Of a stretch of 30,346 nt of DNA, positions 24,414 to 30,346 are shown one piece after another. The stretch is from NCBI GenBank assembly GCA_002433075.1, contig DJHM01000012.1:62147-92492 (forward strand). Reading direction: 5' to 3'. Every line of letters begins with the position of its first letter. Position 1 is the first letter of the stretch. The notes beneath the pieces are model-generated. The model was not told where the DNA came from. It saw only the letters and a list, made by a program, of their open reading frames with translations, and made no database searches. A program made the position numbers and the translations under genes. The DNA is from Latescibacteria bacterium UBA6620 (GTDB lineage: Bacteria > Latescibacterota > UBA2968).

Positions 24414-25775
24414 ATGGACAAGGTCCACCTCATCACCCTCGGCTGCCCTAAAAACACCGTCGACTCGGAGACGATGCACCGTCGTCTGGAGCTCAACGGC
24501 TACCTCGTTTCGGAGCGCCCGGACGACGCGGACATCATCATCGTCAACACGTGCGGTTTCATCCAGCCCGCCAAGGAAGAATCGATCGCCACTGCCCTCG
24601 AGGCCGCCGACTACAAGCGCGAGGGTTCGTGTCGAGGGTTGATCGTGACCGGCTGCCTCGCTCAGCGCTATACCCAGGAGCTACAAGCCGAACTCGCCGA
24701 AGCCGACATTGTGATGGGGCTGGCTGAAGAAGCTCGAATCGTCGAACATTGCGATCGGCTTTTGGGTAAACGCCGCGAAGGCCCGCTCAAGGGTCTCGAC
24801 CAACGGCATCTCCACACTCCCGGTCACTGGGCCTACCTTCGCATCTCGGACGGCTGCGATCGAACGTGCGCCTTCTGCGCCATCCCCGGCATCCGTGGGA
24901 AGAATCAGAGCGTCCCGATGGAACGGCTAGTCGCCGAAGCCCATCGTCTGGCCGGCCACGGGAGCCGGGAACTCGCCCTGATCGCCCAGGACACGATGCG
25001 CTACGGGGCCGATCTCTACGGCAATCCGCGTCTGACAGATTTGCTCGAGGAACTCATCCAGGTTGACGGCATCGAATGGATCCGTCTCCTCTACACTTAT
25101 CCGACGGGTTGGCGCCAGGACTTGATCGATTTGCTGGCCACCGAACCCAAGCTCTGCGGCTACGTCGACATGCCCATTCAGCACGCCGACAACACGATCC
25201 TCAAGTCGATGAATCGGGGGACGACGCGTCAGGGCATCCAATCGCTTGTGCGGCGATTGCGCGACGCCGTCCCCGACCTCACGATCCGTTCTTCCGTCAT
25301 CGTCGGCTACCCGGGAGAGACGGAGGAACAGTTTGAATCGCTCTTGGACTTCCTGGCCGAAACACGTTTCAGTCGTCTCGTAGGGTTCACCTACTCACAA
25401 GAAGAAAACACCGCCGCCGGATCCCTGGAAGACACCGTGCCCGAGGACGTGAAGCTCGAGCGAATGAACCGTGTGATATCCCTCCAGGAAGAGATTGCGT
25501 CCGAGGCGAACCTGAATGCCGTCGGACGAACCTTCCGTGTCCTCATCGACGAACCCGACGGGGCGTCCGAAACGGGCTGGATCGGCCGCACAAAGATGGA
25601 CGCGCCCGAAATCGACGGATCCGTGTTCCTTACCGGGGAGGCGCACATCGGTGCATTCGCCCAGGTCGAAATCACCGATGCCGCGGGCTACGACCTGTTC
25701 GGTCGCATTCTGAACCTCGAGGAACCCGTGTCACCGGGCCTGCTTGCAGTCGAACCCTCTATACCGACTGGCTGA
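24414..25775 (+). CDS. rimO: ribosomal protein S12 methylthiotransferase RimO
   Basis: 453 residues from ATG 24414 (MDKVHLITLGCPKNTVDSE). An in-frame ATG at 24366 would add 16 residues; neither has a clear ribosome site, but the family begins at the later one. The N-terminal UPF0004 domain has the three cluster cysteines in LGCPKN, VNTCGF and TGCLAQRY. The radical SAM domain has SDGCDRTCAFCAIP, and a TRAM domain closes the protein (about 385-440). RimO carries two 4Fe-4S clusters and methylthiolates an aspartate of ribosomal protein S12. The GCPKNTVDSE block distinguishes it from MiaB. All cysteines are present and the length is normal. Confidence 0.95.
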   Translation: MDKVHLITLGCPKNTVDSETMHRRLELNGYLVSERPDDADIIIVNTCGFIQPAKEESIATALEAADYKREGSCRGLIVTGCLAQRYTQELQAELAEADIVMGLAEEARIVEHCDRLLGKRREGPLKGLDQRHLHTPGHWAYLRISDGCDRTCAFCAIPGIRGKNQSVPMERLVAEAHRLAGHGSRELALIAQDTMRYGADLYGNPRLTDLLEELIQVDGIEWIRLLYTYPTGWRQDLIDLLATEPKLCGYVDMPIQHADNTILKSMNRGTTRQGIQSLVRRLRDAVPDLTIRSSVIVGYPGETEEQFESLLDFLAETRFSRLVGFTYSQEENTAAGSLEDTVPEDVKLERMNRVISLQEEIASEANLNAVGRTFRVLIDEPDGASETGWIGRTKMDAPEIDGSVFLTGEAHIGAFAQVEITDAAGYDLFGRILNLEEPVSPGLLAVEPSIPTG

Positions 25776-25928
25776 CCATCTGGCTTGCCGCCCGTGTGAT
25801 CATCTGCTACGTTAAAAACAGGCGCACGATTTCACGCTGGAGCGCCCCGCAGTCTCATCCCAATCCCTCACAACTCGTTCCTCACGACAATTCCGAGCGC
25901 TCCCCCGCTCGACGATCGGGAGACTCGC

Positions 25929-26765
25929 TTGCACGCGTATCTCGACCAGCTACGTTATGTTCGCGAACACGGAGTTCGCAAGGAAGACCGCACGGGCGTC
26001 GGCACGCTTTCCGCGTTCGGGTTCCAGGCTCGTTACGACGTGGCCGAAACCTTTCCTGCCGTCACCACCAAGAAGCTCGTTTGGAAGTCGATGCTGTCGG
26101 AGTTGTTGTGGTTCGTGTCCGGCAGCGACAACATCAACGACCTCCGGGCCATTTACCGACACAACAAACTCTGGGACGGAAACTACGCGGATTACCTCGA
26201 CCGGCTCGGGCTGGATGAGAATGACGGGACGATGGGACGGATCTACGGCGCCCAATGGAGGGCGTGGAGAGGGAATGGAAAGGTCGTCGACCAGCTGGAA
26301 GAGGCAATCGATCTGATCCGCCACAATCCCGGTTCACGAAGGATTCTCGTTAACGCCTGGAACGCAGCAGAAATCGATCCGGAGGACGTGGCGCTACCTC
26401 CGTGTCACACCTTCTTCCAATTCTACGTGGCTGACGGTCGGCTCTCTCTACAGATGTATCAGCGATCCTGTGATATGTTCCTCGGCGTGCCCCTCAACAT
26501 CGCATCCTACTCGTTGCTGCTGCATATGGTCGCCCGTGTCACCGACCTCGAACCGGGCAAATTCATTCACACCCTGGGCGACGCGCACATCTACCTCAAT
26601 CACCTCGACGCCGTCGACGAACAGCTCAGTCGTGACCCTCTACCGTTACCGACTCTGCGGATCACCGACCGTGGCCAAACCCGCATCGACGACTTTGTCT
26701 TCGAGGACTTCGAACTCGTCAACTACGAGAGCCATCCTGCCATTCGTGCAGAGATGGCCGTGTAA
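25929..26765 (+). CDS. thyA: thymidylate synthase ThyA
   Basis: 278 residues, classical ThyA length. The start is TTG at 25929, 7 bases after a gggag site, placing HAYLDQLRYVREHGVRKEDR at the usual N-terminus. The enzyme makes dTMP from dUMP using 5,10-methylenetetrahydrofolate. Visible residues are DRTGVGT (phosphate-binding Arg), the LWFVSGSDNI region, RIYGAQWRAW, catalytic Cys in LPPCHTFFQFYV, QRSCDMFLGVPLNIASYS (substrate loop) and the folate-binding region ending PAIRAEMAV. No dihydrofolate reductase gene accompanies it here. It lies downstream of rimO and near the FolC fusion, so the neighbourhood contains two folate-linked enzymes. The 150-base gap before it shows no clear promoter. 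Confidence 0.95.
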   Translation: MHAYLDQLRYVREHGVRKEDRTGVGTLSAFGFQARYDVAETFPAVTTKKLVWKSMLSELLWFVSGSDNINDLRAIYRHNKLWDGNYADYLDRLGLDENDGTMGRIYGAQWRAWRGNGKVVDQLEEAIDLIRHNPGSRRILVNAWNAAEIDPEDVALPPCHTFFQFYVADGRLSLQMYQRSCDMFLGVPLNIASYSLLLHMVARVTDLEPGKFIHTLGDAHIYLNHLDAVDEQLSRDPLPLPTLRITDRGQTRIDDFVFEDFELVNYESHPAIRAEMAV

Positions 26766-26778
26766 CTCGAGAGATACG

Positions 26779-27042
26779 ATGAACGACATTCAGCTCGACG
26801 GCGATCCCCGACGACTCGCGACCACAATCTATCGTGCGGCCCTTGAATCCTACAAGCAGAAGCACGGGGATCCGCAGGAAGAGATCGATCGACTTCACGG
26901 GAACCTCGAGAACGAAGTTCCTGTCCTGGCCAGGCAGATGGTCGAGGCGCTCGAACCCGACATCCGGGACGTCTACCTGATGAACGCCTTCGAGCTGATG
27001 GCGCTGGACTACGCGCGACGCGACTTTCCCTCGTCATCCTGA
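26779..27042 (+). CDS. small acidic helical protein of unknown function
   Basis: 87 residues from ATG 26779 with gagag upstream, 13 bases after thyA, so probably co-transcribed with it. I do not recognise the family. The sequence is predicted mostly helical and acidic: TIYRAALESYKQKHGD, EEIDRLHGNLENEVPVLARQ, then DVYLMNAFELMALDYARRDF. There is no signal peptide, membrane segment or Cys. Its last 34 bases overlap the 3' end of a possible minus-strand small gene. Confidence 0.6.
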   Translation: MNDIQLDGDPRRLATTIYRAALESYKQKHGDPQEEIDRLHGNLENEVPVLARQMVEALEPDIRDVYLMNAFELMALDYARRDFPSSS

Positions 27043-27206
27043 ACGATCGAGCGACGCGCACCCCGTATCACGCGCCGGAGAAAGCGAGACCCTCCGAACA
27101 CCACTATCAGTGCCCAGGCAAGCAGGACCAACTGGATGGGCAGAGGCAGTTCACCGAAATACTGAAGGCCGTCAGCCAGCTTCCCTGTAAACAGCGTATT
27201 CATCAT
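27009..27206 (-). CDS. possible small single-pass membrane protein
   Basis: 65 residues beginning MMNTLFTGKLADGLQYFGEL, with one clear transmembrane helix (IQLVLLAWALIVVFGG) followed by a basic stretch (RFLRRVIRGARR), the pattern of a small inner-membrane protein with a cytoplasmic basic tail. The start lies only 5 bases from the divergent start of the next plus-strand gene, so each gene's promoter would have to lie inside the other's coding region. The natural hydrophobic pattern argues that it is real. Family unknown. Confidence 0.45.
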   Translation of the reverse strand: MMNTLFTGKLADGLQYFGELPLPIQLVLLAWALIVVFGGSRFLRRVIRGARRSIVQDDEGKSRRA

Positions 27207-27211
27207 CGCCT

Positions 27212-27949
27212 ATGTCCCCCAATCCCGTCATCATCGTCGTAGGCCGTCAGGACGACCCGCCGCTCAATCAGACCGTCGAGGCCCTGTCCGCGTTTCGGGT
27301 TCACCGGGTTATGATCGAGGACCTGCCTGACGCCTTGTCACCCGTCCTCGACACCGTGACGGACAATGATTCCCCCGTCGTGCTGCTGCCCTTCGCACTC
27401 CAGCTCTCGGCGAAGGAACGCGACAGGTTGGAGGAGGCCCTCGACGTCGTACGATCCATCCGCCCCAAGCTGACCGTCACCCTTGCCGCCCCGATCGGCT
27501 ACGATCGACGTGTAGCAGAGATCGCCGAAGAGCGAGTCCTCGCCGCCGCAGCCGAAAACGATCCCATTCGTGCGCCGATCCTCACGATCGTCGGTGCTCG
27601 CGAAGAAAGCAAAACCTTCAGCTATGCCGATCTAGAAGCGCTCCCGCAGCGCCTGCCCGATATCGGGACGAAGGTTCCAGGACGAGAGGGTGAGGCCATC
27701 CCGGTCCACGTTTTGCTCGATATCGTGGGGCACGCGCCCGGCGAGGGAGAGCTCGTATTTCGGTCCGGTGATGATTTTTCGGCCAACGTTTCCACCCGAC
27801 AGGCCCGAAACGACGGATTCCTCGTCTACAAGCTCGAAAACAGGCCCCTCCCGGCCCGTTACGGCGGTCCGGTGAGGCTCTTCATCCCCGGCGGAGACGA
27901 CCGATGTTCGAACGTCAAATCCGTAGACACGATCGAAATACGCCAATGA
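27212..27949 (+). CDS. CbiX-like chelatase-fold domain fused to a sulfite-oxidase-type (Moco-binding-like) domain
   Basis: 245 residues. Residues 1-125 follow the layout of CbiX/sirohydrochlorin chelatases: VIIVVGRQDDPPLNQTVEAL, the strand VVLLPFALQLSAKERDRLEE, and LTVTLAAPIGYDRRVAEIAEE. The family's metal-binding histidines (GHGSR and the later G.H) are replaced. Residues 130-245 resemble the oxidoreductase molybdopterin-binding fold: FSYADLEALPQRLPD, IPVHVLLDIVGHAPGEG, VFRSGDDFSANVST, RPLPARYGGPVRLFIPGG and SVDTIEI. The molybdenum-ligating Cys is not seen. So both halves look like non-catalytic or altered relatives, perhaps binding a cofactor or metallocofactor precursor. The stop overlaps the start of the HEAT gene (ATGA), so the two are coupled. 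The start has no evident ribosome site. Confidence 0.65.
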   Translation: MSPNPVIIVVGRQDDPPLNQTVEALSAFRVHRVMIEDLPDALSPVLDTVTDNDSPVVLLPFALQLSAKERDRLEEALDVVRSIRPKLTVTLAAPIGYDRRVAEIAEERVLAAAAENDPIRAPILTIVGAREESKTFSYADLEALPQRLPDIGTKVPGREGEAIPVHVLLDIVGHAPGEGELVFRSGDDFSANVSTRQARNDGFLVYKLENRPLPARYGGPVRLFIPGGDDRCSNVKSVDTIEIRQ

Positions 27950-28794
27950 TCGGAAAAACGTTCCCCATTTTGGCCCTCCTGATGGCGGGTTTGATCCAGC
28001 CGATCTCTGCCCAGGCACCGGCCCCTCCGGTCACTCAGATGGAGAAGCTCAACAAGGAAACCGCCGACAAATACGAGCAAATCGTTACCGCCAACAGTTT
28101 TCCGAAGGAACTGGCGCCGCTGTTCGGTCAGCTCGACGCTCGTGAAGAGGCGGTCCGGATCAAGGCCGTACATTCCCTCGCGCTCGTCGGTGGGCCGATG
28201 GCCGCGTTGCTCCTTCGCCGGGCCGTTGACGACGACCTAGAACGATCCTCCGCCGTAAGATCCGAAGCCGCCAAAGGTCTGGGCGACATCGGAGGTCGCC
28301 AGGCACTTGAGACCCTCGGAGTCTCCCTCAAGGATCGGGATGTTACCGTTCGAATGCGGACCGTTGAAGCCCTTCGGTTTGCAGGGACCGTTTTCGCAGT
28401 TCCCTACATCCAGGAAGCGCTCAGGAACGACGTCGATCTCGGTGTTCGTCTCGAAGCGGTTCGAATGCTCCGGAAGATCGGTACCCAGTTCAGCGTCCAG
28501 CCGCTTCACGAAGCCCTCCTCCGGGATCGCAACTTCACGATCCGGATGGCCTCTGCCGATGCCCTCGGCGAGATCGGGAAGAAGGAGCGTCAGGTCGCCA
28601 GCGTCCTGGGCGAGGCCCTCGTCGCCGGCGTCGAGAAGAACACCAGCGTCCGACTCGAAGTGATCAAATCTCTCGGCCTGGTTCGTGACCGTGCAGGCCT
28701 ACCCTATCTCGCGCTAGCAATGACGGACGACGCTGACCTTACCGTGCGGATGCGAGCCACCGAAATCTACGGCCGCGTACTCGGCCTTCAGTAA
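27946..28794 (+). CDS. secreted HEAT-repeat protein
   Basis: 282 residues from ATG 27946, which overlaps the preceding TGA; the open frame runs further upstream but the ATGA coupling and the signal peptide fix the start. Signal peptide KTFPILALLMAGLIQPISAQ, with cleavage likely after SAQ. The rest is about six HEAT/PBS-lyase-type repeats, for example RIKAVHSLALVGG, AVRSEAAKGLGDIGGRQALE, TVRMRTVEALRFAG and TIRMASADALGEIGKKE. Such repeats form a curved protein-binding scaffold without catalysis. It probably acts in the periplasm with its neighbours; the partner is unknown. Confidence 0.8.
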   Translation: MIGKTFPILALLMAGLIQPISAQAPAPPVTQMEKLNKETADKYEQIVTANSFPKELAPLFGQLDAREEAVRIKAVHSLALVGGPMAALLLRRAVDDDLERSSAVRSEAAKGLGDIGGRQALETLGVSLKDRDVTVRMRTVEALRFAGTVFAVPYIQEALRNDVDLGVRLEAVRMLRKIGTQFSVQPLHEALLRDRNFTIRMASADALGEIGKKERQVASVLGEALVAGVEKNTSVRLEVIKSLGLVRDRAGLPYLALAMTDDADLTVRMRATEIYGRVLGLQ

Positions 28795-28854
28795 ACCCTC
28801 CAGCTGGACCACTTCCCCTGGGAACACACACCCCCTGCATTCCCACGCGCTACC

Positions 28855-28883
28855 TTGCCCTGCCCCGTACACGACCCTATAAT
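28855..28883 (+). promoter_or_regulatory. sigma-70-type promoter of the GYF/HEAT gene
   Basis: TTGCCC (28855-28860), 17 bases, and a perfect TATAAT (28878-28883), in an AT-rich pocket 50 bases before the GTG start. This is the best promoter match in the window. Confidence 0.6.
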
Positions 28884-28932
28884 TAATCATCTCTAAACAG
28901 TTGTATTAAAAAGTTTTGCGTTTGAGGTCGTC

Positions 28933-30346
28933 GTGCCTGAAGAAGAACAACCGTGGTTCATCATGATCGGCCAGGAGCGTCAGGGCCCGATGTCGGAGAA
29001 CGATGTCAAGTACCTCCTCGGTCGCAAGCGTATCGATGGTGGGACGCTCATCTGGCGGGAGGGAATGGAGACCTGGGCGCGCCTCCGCGAAGTCGATACC
29101 TTTCAACCCAAGTCCCGACCCGAACCTGAGGAGGAGCCCGAAGCCGAGGCGTCTCCAGCCCCCCAACCCCCGTCCGAACGCGCCCCCGAACCCGCCGAGG
29201 AATCCGGCACATCCCGTTTCTCGGGATACTTCGTACAGCGCATCGTCACAATCCTCGCTTTGCTCGGACTTCTGGGCGGCGGACTCTATATCCTTTTTGG
29301 AGATCCACCGACCAGCCGGAGAAAAGACACAGCGAAGGAGCGCGCCAGGGCTCGATCTGACCGACTCGCAAAGATTCGCTCGGGCGAGCCCGCCACACAG
29401 CGTGCTCTGCTGAAGGAAGGAGCCCGAGCCGTTCCCGGCTTGATTCAGGCTCTCTCAGCCAAAGGCACCGGCATCGGCGATGGGCTTCCACCCGAGAAGG
29501 TCAAGGGCCTGCTCATCGAAATCGGGCCCTCCGCTGCATCAGCCATCGGCGAAGCCCTCGAGGGACTGGAGGATCTCGACCTCACGGGAGCCACGAAGAT
29601 CCTCCTCGTCGAAGTCCTTGGAGAGTTCGGCGGCCCGCAATCGATTCCGTCCCTCATCATCGCCCTCGGAGATTCGGATCCGGCGGTTCAGGAGGAAGCC
29701 AAAGACGCCATCGCCCGGATTGATCCCGCGCTCGGGCCTACACTCGCCCGTTACCTGACGAAACCCGCCCGACCCTTGTCGAAGCAACAGAGGAAGAACC
29801 TCGCCGACGCACTCGGGAAGCAGCACAGTCAGGCCACGTTGCCCGAACTGCAGAAGACCCTGCGGACCGAGCTCAACCCCGAAGTCAAACAGGCCCTCAC
29901 CAAGGCCGTCGAAAACATCAACGCCTGGGCGAACGTGCCTCCCCCCCCGAAGCGTTCGACCCCACCTGCCACCGAGCAGAACCAACCCGCGCAAGCGACT
30001 GTGCCATCGAACACCCCTTCTGACGCCGACACACAACGACCACCCAACATCAACATCAGCGTATCCGCCACGGCGACAGCAACGGCCACTGCACAGTCGG
30101 AAGAGGAAAAGGCGGAGCAACTCGCGCGTGAGGCAGCCCAACACCTCGAGAACGGCGATCGCGACAAAGCGATAGAAGCCTACAAGCAGGCGCACGCCAT
30201 CGTCGCCCGTCGCGCCTGGCTGCTCATCATCTTCGACCTCAAGGGCATCGATCCCGACTCCGCCGAAGCAGATACGGCGACGCGAGATCTGGCAACGGAC
30301 GCACCGGAAGAACTCGAACCGCTGGAGGAACCCGACCCTCCCATCG
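28933..30346 (+). CDS. membrane protein with N-terminal GYF_2 domain, HEAT repeats and TPR-like segment (partial at window end)
   Basis: Open from GTG 28933 (gagg 6 bases upstream) to the last base, 471 codons without a stop, so the C-terminus is missing. Residues 5-58 form a GYF_2 (DUF4339) domain: WFIMIGQERQGPMSENDVKY, then GGTLIWREGMETWARLREV. A Pro/Glu-rich linker follows, then a transmembrane helix at about 100-122 (FVQRIVTILALLGLLGGGLY). Residues 145-330 are HEAT-like (LIEIGPSAASAIGEALEGL, LGEFGGPQSIPSLIIALGD). After a Pro/Thr-rich spacer, a TPR-like unit appears (AAQHLENGDRDKAIEAYKQA). The domain set suggests a membrane scaffold for protein interactions, with the GYF part on one side and the repeats on the other. 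It has its own promoter. Confidence 0.75.
   Translation, partial: MPEEEQPWFIMIGQERQGPMSENDVKYLLGRKRIDGGTLIWREGMETWARLREVDTFQPKSRPEPEEEPEAEASPAPQPPSERAPEPAEESGTSRFSGYFVQRIVTILALLGLLGGGLYILFGDPPTSRRKDTAKERARARSDRLAKIRSGEPATQRALLKEGARAVPGLIQALSAKGTGIGDGLPPEKVKGLLIEIGPSAASAIGEALEGLEDLDLTGATKILLVEVLGEFGGPQSIPSLIIALGDSDPAVQEEAKDAIARIDPALGPTLARYLTKPARPLSKQQRKNLADALGKQHSQATLPELQKTLRTELNPEVKQALTKAVENINAWANVPPPPKRSTPPATEQNQPAQATVPSNTPSDADTQRPPNINISVSATATATATAQSEEEKAEQLAREAAQHLENGDRDKAIEAYKQAHAIVARRAWLLIIFDLKGIDPDSAEADTATRDLATDAPEELEPLEEPDPPI

Overview
The window is bacterial, GC-rich and gene-dense. It is a chromosomal segment with no rRNA, tRNA, CRISPR array, transposase or phage gene that I can recognise. 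Two secreted-protein genes carry dockerin-like calcium-loop pairs of the type ADFNSAG.VDFTDFLAFVG, one together with a cohesin-like domain. These, plus a GH106-like glycosidase, a uronate-dehydrogenase-like reductase and many HEAT and NHL repeat proteins, recall uncultured polysaccharide-degrading lineages such as Latescibacterota. That placement is inference from gene style only.

Layout. Positions 77-2307 (minus): a uronate-dehydrogenase-like SDR coupled to a membrane-anchored class III cyclase. 2485-8136 (plus): an ABC exporter, a decayed Asp-box (BNR) protein, a BlaI-type regulator and an NHL/cohesin/dockerin secreted protein. 8150-12519 (minus): a GNAT acetyltransferase, an SLC13 carboxylate/Na+ symporter and a chimeric FliM-like/GNAT protein. 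12732-15368 (minus): a dead four-helix-bundle gene, a UbiD decarboxylase and a MocA-like nucleotidyltransferase. 15592-19698 (plus): a twin zinc-ribbon protein, a dead membrane-anchored response regulator and a large glycoside hydrolase. 20131-24362 (minus): an unknown protein, an OmpA-family protein and a FolC-ATP-grasp fusion preceded by a small ORF and an intrinsic terminator. 24414-30346 (plus, apart from one small minus-strand ORF at 27009-27206): rimO, thyA, a small helical protein, a CbiX-like/Moco-fold fusion, a HEAT protein and a GYF/HEAT membrane protein cut off by the window end.

Two themes stand out. First, seven accessory genes carry frameshifts or in-frame stops: the cyclase, BNR protein, NHL/cohesin protein, FliM-like/GNAT protein, four-helix bundle, response regulator and the unknown protein at 20131. 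About 19 kb of other genes (ABC, SLC13, UbiD, glycosidase, FolC fusion, RimO, ThyA and more) show no break. The uneven distribution suggests real decay of dispensable genes, although several indels lie in G/C runs and could be sequence errors. Second, there are several unusual fusions: FolC with ATP-grasp, a FliM-like domain with GNAT, and CbiX-like with a sulfite-oxidase-type fold. The FolC fusion is divergent to rimO and close to thyA, so this corner may serve folate-dependent one-carbon metabolism.
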